From CAZFQG01 sp964520785 (lineage in GTDB: Bacteria > Planctomycetota > Planctomycetia > Pirellulales > Thermoguttaceae): a stretch of DNA of 19,691 nucleotides. Location: positions 1 through 19,691 of the forward strand of contig CAZFQG010000118.1 in NCBI GenBank assembly GCA_964520785.1, written 5' to 3'. Positions 13,676 through 19,691 of this stretch are shown here, one piece after another (the stretch's first letter is position 1; each line of letters begins with the position of its first letter). The translations under genes were made by a program, and so were the position numbers. The notes beneath the pieces are model-generated. The model searched no databases, had not been told where the DNA came from, and was given only the letters and a program-made list of their open reading frames with translations.

Positions 13676-16461
13676 AATGAGGGTGGTGGTTGGTTTCCAA
13701 GCGACTCGCGCCGGCGCCGAGCGGCGATTAGGGCAAGCCCCGCGAACGCCGGGAACCCGAGGGCCGGTTCGGGTACGGCGGAGGGCGCCGTATTGCCCCA
13801 GCGAGCGCGGACGATATCCAAGTCGTCGGAATTGACGACGCCGTCGCCGGACGCGTCGCCGTGGGCGAGGCTTCCGAGGGGGACGCTCCGCCCCCAGTTG
13901 GCGCGGATGAGATCGAGATCGGCGCTTCCGACGGATCCATCGCCGTTCAGGTCGCCGACGATGTAAAGGGGAGACAATTCAAACTCGAACCAGTCGTCTT
14001 CGTCGACGCGCCAGGCCGTGCGGCCCTCGGCGTCCAAGTAAGGCGAATAGGTCTTCACGCGGACCGTCTTGCCGTCCGGCAGGAACTCGTACAACCGCAG
14101 CCACCCCGAACCCCCCTGCGCCAAGTGTTGGGCATTGAAGAGGAACTGGTGGACTACGTTGCCGTTTACTCCTTCGTCGGCGCGGTAACCGGTGCCGTCC
14201 GCGGCGGACTGCGCGGCGCCGATGACGTGCCCGCTGTGGACCATTTCGAAGTTCGCGTGGACCTTGACCAGCTCGTCCCACAGTTCCTGGCCGTCGTGGA
14301 CGTCCGGGGCGAACGCCGAATAGGCGTGGGGATTGGCCACCTGCGACGTACCATAGGTCGCCCAATCGAGCCGGTTGTCGTCGTTGTACATGTACGCGTG
14401 GGTCACCAACACGGCCGTGTGGCCCGCGTACTCCGGGCGAGCGGCGATGTCATTGGCCCAGTCGACGATGACGTGGCGCGGCCCGAATTCCAGCGCGAAC
14501 AGCAGCATTTTCCGCCCGTCCGGGGCCGCGAAGTCATAATAGGCGTTTTCCAGCTTGCCGTCCTCGTAGGTTCCCGCCAGGATGCCGCCTTGTGACGGAT
14601 CGTTCAACGGATTGTCGCTCGCCTTGAAGTACTCGTTCATGAGCGTCCCGCGGGAGGAATCGATATCGTGGTTTCCCTGGACGAGAACGTATGGCACCTC
14701 GCCGTCGAGCACGGAGAGGGCCGACTTGGCCCGTTCCCATTGCACGACGTTGTTGTCGTTGGTGAGGTCTCCTTCCGTGATGACCAGGGCGATATTCCGC
14801 TCCTCCTTCGCGTCGACGATCCACTGGGTCATCTCGTTGAAAATGGGGGCCAATTCGGCGTTGCGCGCGTAGACTTGGGTATCGGGAAGGGCGACCATCG
14901 TCCAGGCCCCCTCCACGAACGGGGCCGGCTCGAAGACCGGCGGAAAGGCCTCGCTCACCGGAACCGTTAGGGGAGAATAAGTCCCGTCGTACAGGCCTTG
15001 CACCGCCTCGGGAGAAAGGATGCCGTGGAAGACGGCCACGTCGTCGATGAAGCCGTCGAAATCGCGGCTCCCGTCGCCGGCGCGGTGGTTGCCGATGTGG
15101 AAGCCGTCCATCGCCGGAATGTTCCCCGCGCCGCTGACGTCGTCGATAAGCACGCCGTCGTGGTAGTATTGGACCCTTCCGGCATCCTGGTCGAGCACCA
15201 TCACCACATGGGTCCACGCGCCCGGGACGATCGCGGGCCCGTTCGTGTCGCTCATCGCTCCCTCGAAGAACCACTCCCCGTCGCGGACGCCGTTTTCCTC
15301 GCGCAGCCCATAGGAGAGGGAATAACCGGGGGACGACTCCCAGACGAAATTCCGGACGTCGGAACCATCGCCGCTGATGTCGGAATACTTGTACCAGGCG
15401 GAGACGGTGATCTGCCGATCCCGCGCGGGATCGGCGACTTCCCGCGGAATATCGACATAGGTTCCGTTTCCGGAAGCCGGTCCGCTGTCGAGCTTCAGGG
15501 CGCCGGTGCCTCGGATGAATTCGCCGGGCGCATGGGTAATGCTCGTAAAGTCGCCTCCCTGGGGGAGTCCCTGGTAGAAATCGTTATGCACCGTGCTGGA
15601 ATAGTCGGCGTCGAACGTCCAGTAGGCCTGGAGTGGCGCCGTGGGAATCGCTTGCGGCGGGGCGTAAGGTTCGGCGACCGGCACGGTCTGGGGCGTATAA
15701 TCCCCCGTAAACAGACCGAAGGCGCCGCTTGCGTCGAGAGCCCCCTCAAAAACGGCGAAATCGTCGATATAACCCTTCCAGTTCCTTGCCCCGTCGCCGG
15801 CGCGGTGATTGCCGATGTTCATGCCGGTAGTCGGCTGGATGGGGGCGTTGGAGACGCTCGTCGCGACCAGGGCTCCGTCCAGGTAAAACGCATCCTGGGC
15901 CGAGGCATCGTGTACGATGACCATGTGGTGCCACCGGCCGTCGTTGATGACGAGTCCCGTGGCCTCATATATATCGAAATCACTCCCGTCGCTGTACCAC
16001 TCGAGCTTTCTGCTTCCGGCGCCGTCGTCGCGAAGTCCGACGCCGGCGCTCCAGGTCGGTGTGGTCTCGAAGACGAAATTCCGCGTGTCGTTCGGCTGCG
16101 AGCCGAGAGTCTCGTCGAACTTGAACCAGGTCGAAACGGAGAACGCGGAAGGGTTGTATTGAGGCAATATCGGGCCGACCACGCTCAGATAGTCGCCGCC
16201 GGCCGTGTCGTGGGCAATCCTCAGTGCCCCGGTTCCGCGCACGAATTCGCCGGGTGACGAGGCGAGAGAGACTCCGGAGCCGACCGGCACCGCCGCCAGT
16301 CCGCCGGAGACCGCGTTTTGGAGGTCCCCGTCAAAGGTCCAATACTGAACCAGCCCCCCTTGCGCGACCGCGGCCGCGAGGAGATTCAGAAGAACGACCA
16401 TCTTGCACGGCGCGAATGGGCGATTGCGCCGGGCGCAAAGGCGGTGTTGAACCAAAGCCAT
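13672..16461 (-). CDS. Exported LamG-LamG-metallophosphoesterase protein with dockerin repeats and PEP-CTERM tail
   Basis: The product has 929 residues from ATG 16461. Domains in order: signal peptide (basic n-region, core MVVLLNLLAAAVAQG, to about 35); LamG 1 (about 36-255, starts LVQYWTFDGD); LamG 2 (about 278-495, starts LQAYWTFDAD); calcineurin-type metallophosphoesterase (about 520-825) with motifs PDTQVY, EGDLTND, QGNHDID, VTHAY and HSGHVIG; two dockerin repeats (GDLNGDGSVGSADLD, then GDASGDGVVNSDDLD); and a PEP-CTERM tail with VPEP, a hydrophobic stretch and RRRR. The first metal motif is D-x-Q, not D-x-H, a variant I believe occurs in secreted members. The protein should be exported and processed by an exosortase-type enzyme. 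A GTG at 16470 would add three residues. The stop overlaps the DUF1559 start. The substrate cannot be deduced. Confidence 0.92.
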   Translation of the reverse strand: MALVQHRLCARRNRPFAPCKMVVLLNLLAAAVAQGGLVQYWTFDGDLQNAVSGGLAAVPVGSGVSLASSPGEFVRGTGALRIAHDTAGGDYLSVVGPILPQYNPSAFSVSTWFKFDETLGSQPNDTRNFVFETTPTWSAGVGLRDDGAGSRKLEWYSDGSDFDIYEATGLVINDGRWHHMVIVHDASAQDAFYLDGALVATSVSNAPIQPTTGMNIGNHRAGDGARNWKGYIDDFAVFEGALDASGAFGLFTGDYTPQTVPVAEPYAPPQAIPTAPLQAYWTFDADYSSTVHNDFYQGLPQGGDFTSITHAPGEFIRGTGALKLDSGPASGNGTYVDIPREVADPARDRQITVSAWYKYSDISGDGSDVRNFVWESSPGYSLSYGLREENGVRDGEWFFEGAMSDTNGPAIVPGAWTHVVMVLDQDAGRVQYYHDGVLIDDVSGAGNIPAMDGFHIGNHRAGDGSRDFDGFIDDVAVFHGILSPEAVQGLYDGTYSPLTVPVSEAFPPVFEPAPFVEGAWTMVALPDTQVYARNAELAPIFNEMTQWIVDAKEERNIALVITEGDLTNDNNVVQWERAKSALSVLDGEVPYVLVQGNHDIDSSRGTLMNEYFKASDNPLNDPSQGGILAGTYEDGKLENAYYDFAAPDGRKMLLFALEFGPRHVIVDWANDIAARPEYAGHTAVLVTHAYMYNDDNRLDWATYGTSQVANPHAYSAFAPDVHDGQELWDELVKVHANFEMVHSGHVIGAAQSAADGTGYRADEGVNGNVVHQFLFNAQHLAQGGSGWLRLYEFLPDGKTVRVKTYSPYLDAEGRTAWRVDEDDWFEFELSPLYIVGDLNGDGSVGSADLDLIRANWGRSVPLGSLAHGDASGDGVVNSDDLDIVRARWGNTAPSAVPEPALGFPAFAGLALIAARRRRESLGNQPPPSL

Positions 16462-16510
16462 GAAAGACACGCCTTTTCTCTATCCGAAACGCATGGGTCA
16501 GGTAGGAAAG

Positions 16511-16540
16511 CCGGCGGCGGCCCCGGAAGGCCGCCGCCGG
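16511..16540 (-). terminator. Perfect 12-base GC-rich hairpin between the two LamG genes
   Basis: CCGGCGGCGGCC (16511-16522) is the exact reverse complement of GGCCGCCGCCGG (16529-16540), with a 6-base loop. It lies 20 bases beyond the stop of the upstream minus-strand gene. On the minus strand it is followed by CTTTCCT, a poor U tract. It probably ends or attenuates the transcript of the 882-residue protein and may protect its 3' end. Confidence 0.65.
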
Positions 16541-16560
16541 AGAATCGATCGCAACGCGAA

Positions 16561-19209
16561 CTACTTGCGGCGCCGCGCCGAAACGGCCGCGACGGCTCCC
16601 GCCAAGAGCAGCAGAACGGCCGACGGTTCGGGTACGGCGGCCGCTTGGGTGCCCGCGCCCCAGTTGGCGCGAACGATGTCGAGGTCGGCACTGCCGACAA
16701 GGCCGTCGCCGGAAGGATCGCCGCAGGAGATACAACCGGGATCGACCGCCTGTCCCCAATTGGAGCGGACGATGTCCAAGTCGGCGCTGCCGACGAATCC
16801 GTCTCCGTTAAGGTCGCCGTCAATGGCGGTGGACGCAAGGACGAACTCGTAGATCCGATCCAGACCGAAATCACCGACGAACAATCGCGTTCCGTCTTCG
16901 GAGATGGCCAGACCATCCCACTGTCCGGAATTCGTAATCCCATCGATGACGACGCTCAGGTCGCCGGTACCGATGTCGACCCGCACGACGGTCGAGGTGC
17001 TCGTCAGTACGAACAAGTCCTGGGTCTTGGGGTCGGTGATCATCGACCGCGGACCGGTGATGGCGTCGCCGAGGGTCAGTTCCACGGCCGTATCCAGATC
17101 GGTAAGTTCAAAAATCTTGCTCGCGCCGGTGTCGGCGACGAATATCCGATTATTGGCGATCGCGATATCCGAGGGATCGACGAAGACGGAACCGACCCCG
17201 TCCGCGATGTCGCTGTCGGAGATGATGGCGAACTCCTCCTGGGGGGTGTCCGAAGACCATACCCAGACCTCCTCGAAGCCGCCGGCGCCGCGGTCGACCG
17301 AGAGAATCTTGCCGGCGGAGACCCGCCCGCCGAAGTCGGGGCCGGTGTAGCCGTCCGGAACGAGAACCATTCCAACCGGATCGTCATCGATGTCTGGTCG
17401 GAAGCCGTCCACCCAGAGTTCATCCGTCTGGGCGACCGGGTCCAGCTTGCGGATCGTGCCGGGATAATCGAATGACACGAAGAGAGCGTCGCCGGTGGAA
17501 ACCAGAGCGGCGGGATTCTCGGCGGCGTAGACTTGCGTGGTTGTATCATCCGGGGCAATCTCGTAAACACCGTCTTCCGCCACGCCGCGGCCTCGGCGCG
17601 CGGCGTACAGGTTGCCACTGGCGTCGTCGAAGACCAGACCGTTGGGATTCTGGAAATCTATCACTCGCGCCAGACTCCAGCCCTCTTCGACCGCCTCGGC
17701 GTCCGGAAAGATGCCCAGCGTGTCGGCGATGGGAACGGTTTGCGGGGTGTACGTTCCGTCGTAGAGACCGGCGACCGCCTCCGGCGTGAGGACGCCGTGA
17801 TAGACGGCGACGTCATCGATGAAGCCGTCGAAATCGCGCGCTCCGTCCCCCGCGCGGTGGTTGCCGATATTCAAGCCCTGAATCGAAGCCAACGTTCCCG
17901 AGACGGCGACATCGTCGCGCAGCTCTCCATTGTGGTAGAACTGGGCGCGGCCCACATCGGCGTCGTACACCATCACGACGTGATTCCACTCGCCCGGCGT
18001 GATGATCGGGCCGGTGGTGTCCGAAACGGGAGTCAAGCCTTGGAAGAACCATTCGGCGTCGTAAACACCGGACTCCTCGCGGAGACCGAACGAGAGAGAA
18101 TAGCCGGGAGAGGTCTCGTAGACGTATGGTCTCCCGTCCGAACCGTCGCCGCTGATATCCGTATAGTTGTACCAGGCGGAAACGGTGATCTGTTTGTCGC
18201 GCGTAACGTCGGCCACCTCCCGCGGAATCTCGACGTACGTGCCGTTGCCGGCTCCCGGTCCGCTGTCCAGTTTAAGGGCGCCGGTTCCCTTGATGAATTC
18301 ACCCGCCGTCTTGGTGATACTCGTGTAGGTACCGCCGTGGGGAATTCCTTCATAGAACTCGTTATTGACGACGCTCCGGTAATTATTGTCAAACGTCCAG
18401 TAAGCCTGAAGGGGCGTGCTTGGAATCGCCGGCGGAGGCTCCGGACCGGCGAGAACCGGCACCGTTTCCGGGGTGTAGGTCCCGTAGTACAGGCCCATGA
18501 TTCCCGCGTCGTCGATGGTGCCGTTATAAACGGCGAAGTCGTCGATGTAGCCCTGCCAGTTGCGGGCGCCGTCTCCCGCACGGTGATTCCCGATGTTCAT
18601 GCCGGCGATGGGCTGCCTGATGACGTTGGAGGCGAGAATGCTGCTTAGAATGCCGTCGAAATAGAGATTGATGGAGCCCACGTTTCCTTCGGCGTGATCA
18701 TAAACCATCGCCAAATGGTGCCACTGGCCGTCGTTGACGATCGGCCCGTTCTGTTCATAGACACTGACGTCCGACCCTTCGAAATAGCATTCGATGTCGC
18801 GGGCGCCGCCGTCGTTTCGCAGTCCGGCTCCGGCGCTCCAGGTCGGGAACGTCTCGAAAAGGAAGTTCCTGTCGTCGGTCGGCTGCGTACCCAGGGTGTC
18901 GTCGAATTTATACCAGGTGGTAATCGTAAAGGAACACGGATAGTAATCCGGAATCGCCGCGCCGACCAGGTTGAAATAGTCTCCACTGGCCGTGTCGTGC
19001 GAGATTTTCAGCGAGCCGGTGCCTCGAATGTACTCGTCGGCGCCATTGCCGATTGAAACCCCGCTACCGACGACCGTCCCCTCGATTCCGCCCGACACGG
19101 AGTTCGAGAAATCGGAGTCGAAAGTCCAGTATTGCATCAGTCCGCCGAAGGCGGAACCGGGAGCCGCGAGCGCCACTAGGGCCGCGACGGATACTACGAA
19201 CGTCCTCAT
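16561..19209 (-). CDS. Exported LamG-LamG-beta-propeller protein with dockerin repeats and PEP-CTERM tail
   Basis: ATG 19209 gives 882 residues and is fixed by GAGGAGG at 19219-19225, nine bases upstream; the frame stays open further upstream but has no protein character there. Domains in order: signal peptide MRTFVVSVAALVALAAPGSA; LamG 1 (from GLMQYWTFDSD, to about 240); LamG 2 (from LQAYWTFDNNY, to about 490); a region of about 280 residues with repeated strand phrases such as PNGLVFDDASGNLYAA, DPSDIAIANNRIFVADT and WDGLAISEDGTRLFVGD, typical of NHL/SMP-30-like beta-propellers; two dockerin repeats (GDLNGDGFVGSADLD, then GDPSGDGLVGSADLD); and the PEP-CTERM tail AVPEPSAVLLLLAGAVAAV then RRRK. 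It is the close paralogue of the next minus-strand protein. It is likely a surface-bound protein of carbohydrate or protein recognition; no catalytic residues are visible. Confidence 0.92.
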   Translation of the reverse strand: MRTFVVSVAALVALAAPGSAFGGLMQYWTFDSDFSNSVSGGIEGTVVGSGVSIGNGADEYIRGTGSLKISHDTASGDYFNLVGAAIPDYYPCSFTITTWYKFDDTLGTQPTDDRNFLFETFPTWSAGAGLRNDGGARDIECYFEGSDVSVYEQNGPIVNDGQWHHLAMVYDHAEGNVGSINLYFDGILSSILASNVIRQPIAGMNIGNHRAGDGARNWQGYIDDFAVYNGTIDDAGIMGLYYGTYTPETVPVLAGPEPPPAIPSTPLQAYWTFDNNYRSVVNNEFYEGIPHGGTYTSITKTAGEFIKGTGALKLDSGPGAGNGTYVEIPREVADVTRDKQITVSAWYNYTDISGDGSDGRPYVYETSPGYSLSFGLREESGVYDAEWFFQGLTPVSDTTGPIITPGEWNHVVMVYDADVGRAQFYHNGELRDDVAVSGTLASIQGLNIGNHRAGDGARDFDGFIDDVAVYHGVLTPEAVAGLYDGTYTPQTVPIADTLGIFPDAEAVEEGWSLARVIDFQNPNGLVFDDASGNLYAARRGRGVAEDGVYEIAPDDTTTQVYAAENPAALVSTGDALFVSFDYPGTIRKLDPVAQTDELWVDGFRPDIDDDPVGMVLVPDGYTGPDFGGRVSAGKILSVDRGAGGFEEVWVWSSDTPQEEFAIISDSDIADGVGSVFVDPSDIAIANNRIFVADTGASKIFELTDLDTAVELTLGDAITGPRSMITDPKTQDLFVLTSTSTVVRVDIGTGDLSVVIDGITNSGQWDGLAISEDGTRLFVGDFGLDRIYEFVLASTAIDGDLNGDGFVGSADLDIVRSNWGQAVDPGCISCGDPSGDGLVGSADLDIVRANWGAGTQAAAVPEPSAVLLLLAGAVAAVSARRRK

Positions 19210-19218
19210 TGCCAACGT

Positions 19219-19225
19219 CCTCCTC
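19219..19225 (-). promoter_or_regulatory. Strong Shine-Dalgarno deciding the start of the LamG-propeller gene
   Basis: On the minus strand GAGGAGG lies 9 bases before ATG 19209. It places the start directly before a perfect signal peptide and rules out the 99-residue in-frame extension up to 19506. Most genes in this window have weak or no Shine-Dalgarno, so this one may be highly translated. Confidence 0.8.
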
Positions 19226-19350
19226 GTATTAAGTGTGGATAGAACTCTTTGGTCGAGGCGCGCTTCGTTCCCCCACCCTTTGGAGGCGACATCCGCGTGC
19301 TCGACCGACCTTCCGGAACCTGAGAAAACATCAACTCGCGTTAATTCCAT

Positions 19351-19385
19351 CTTCCGGACGCGTTTCTCCCGAACGCATCCGGAAG
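19351..19385 (-). terminator. 14-base hairpin between LamG genes
   Basis: CTTCCGGACGCGTT (19351-19364) and AACGCATCCGGAAG (19372-19385) pair over 14 bases with a 7-base loop. The single mismatch becomes a G-U pair if the minus strand is transcribed. It lies about 100 bases beyond the stop of the gene at the right edge and 140 bases before the next start. There is no T tract. It may be a terminator, an RNA-stabilising element or a leader hairpin of the next gene. Confidence 0.5.
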
Positions 19386-19483
19386 GCCGTATCTGGAATG
19401 ACCAAAAACTCCACCGATCTCGCGGGCGCGTCGGTGGATCCGATTTCGCCTGAATTCGCGGGCGCCGTAAACGCCTCCGGAGG

Positions 19484-19691
19484 CTACTTGCGCCGGACGA
19501 GCCCAAAGGCCGCGAGGCTCGCCAGGAGCAGAACGGCCGCCGAGGGCTCGGGAATCGTCTCCGCGATCGGGACGTTTAGCGGCGTATAACGGCCGTCGTA
19601 CAGACCGGCCACCGCGTAGGGCAATAAAACGCCGTGATATACCTCACGCGGCAATATTCTGAGGTTTTTGTAGTGTTTGAAAACGCAGTGT
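19484..19691 (-). CDS. C-terminal end of a third LamG/PEP-CTERM protein, possibly a remnant
   Basis: The frame is open from the window edge to TAG at 19484-19486. Its last 50 or so residues read EVYHGVLLPYAVAGLYDGRY, then a short linker, then ETIPEPSAAVLLLASLAAF and a basic LVRRK end. The first phrase matches the end of LamG 2 in both neighbouring proteins (VYHGVLTPEAVAGLYDGTY) and the second is a PEP-CTERM signal. There is no dockerin repeat between them. To the right of about 19645 the match to the LamG pattern (FDGFIDDVAV is expected) stops and the sequence turns AT-rich (HCVFKHYKNLRILPR). It may be a truncated copy; the 5' part is outside the window, so an intact gene cannot be excluded. 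Confidence 0.6.
   Translation of the reverse strand, partial: HCVFKHYKNLRILPREVYHGVLLPYAVAGLYDGRYTPLNVPIAETIPEPSAAVLLLASLAAFGLVRRK

Noticed and set aside
12596..13966. 456-codon plus-strand open frame across the DUF1559 gene and the end of the phosphoesterase gene
   Set aside because: It runs through two genes with clear family signatures on the other strand; its composition (Arg, Gly, Ala, His) is typical of antisense frames.
14998..16257. Long plus-strand open frames antisense to the LamG domains (also 17533-18648)
   Set aside because: The same antisense frame appears in both paralogues because the sense sequences are related. That explains the similarity without a real antisense gene.

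Overview
The window is GC-rich bacterial DNA and most likely comes from a planctomycete (phylum Planctomycetota). The main clues are a DUF1559 protein with a prepilin-type N-terminus and an H-x9-DG motif, large LamG proteins ending in type I dockerin repeats plus a PEP-CTERM sorting tail, a membrane protein with a short N-terminal double-CxxC zinc ribbon, and a Cys/Pro/Tyr-rich secreted protein of a kind common in that phylum. The assignment rests on family knowledge; there is no rRNA or other phylogenetic marker here.

Left part (1-6349), read left to right: a truncated zinc-ribbon membrane protein (minus), diverging from a DinG-type helicase (plus); an alkaline-phosphatase-superfamily protein (minus) that has lost nearly all metal ligands; a 94-residue conserved small protein (plus) with a good Shine-Dalgarno and a rho-independent terminator; and a secreted Cys/Pro-rich protein (minus) followed by a hairpin.

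Middle part (6350-12108), all plus strand: a stand-alone hisF (imidazole glycerol phosphate synthase cyclase subunit) with a candidate promoter, then a tight four-gene block. The block is a canonical PilT-like ATPase, a GspE/PilB-like protein that carries an N-terminal signal and membrane region but has lost the Walker A lysine, the Walker B glutamate and the His-box histidine, a CvpA-like membrane protein, and a DUF4190-like membrane protein. pilT and the degenerate GspE overlap by one base (TAATG). I regard this as the most interesting system in the window: an intact motor ATPase paired with a membrane-tethered pseudo-ATPase.

Right part (12208-19691), all minus strand, read right to left: the tail of one LamG/PEP-CTERM protein, an 882-residue LamG-LamG-beta-propeller-dockerin-PEP-CTERM protein, a 929-residue LamG-LamG-metallophosphoesterase-dockerin-PEP-CTERM protein, a DUF1559 prepilin-like protein and a small lipoprotein. 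The two large proteins are paralogues that share the LamG scaffold and the C-terminal anchor but carry different central modules. The metallophosphoesterase gene, the DUF1559 gene and the lipoprotein gene are packed without gaps (an ATGA junction and a 7-base gap) and probably form an operon. All these products should be exported. No tRNA, rRNA, CRISPR array or transposase gene was seen.
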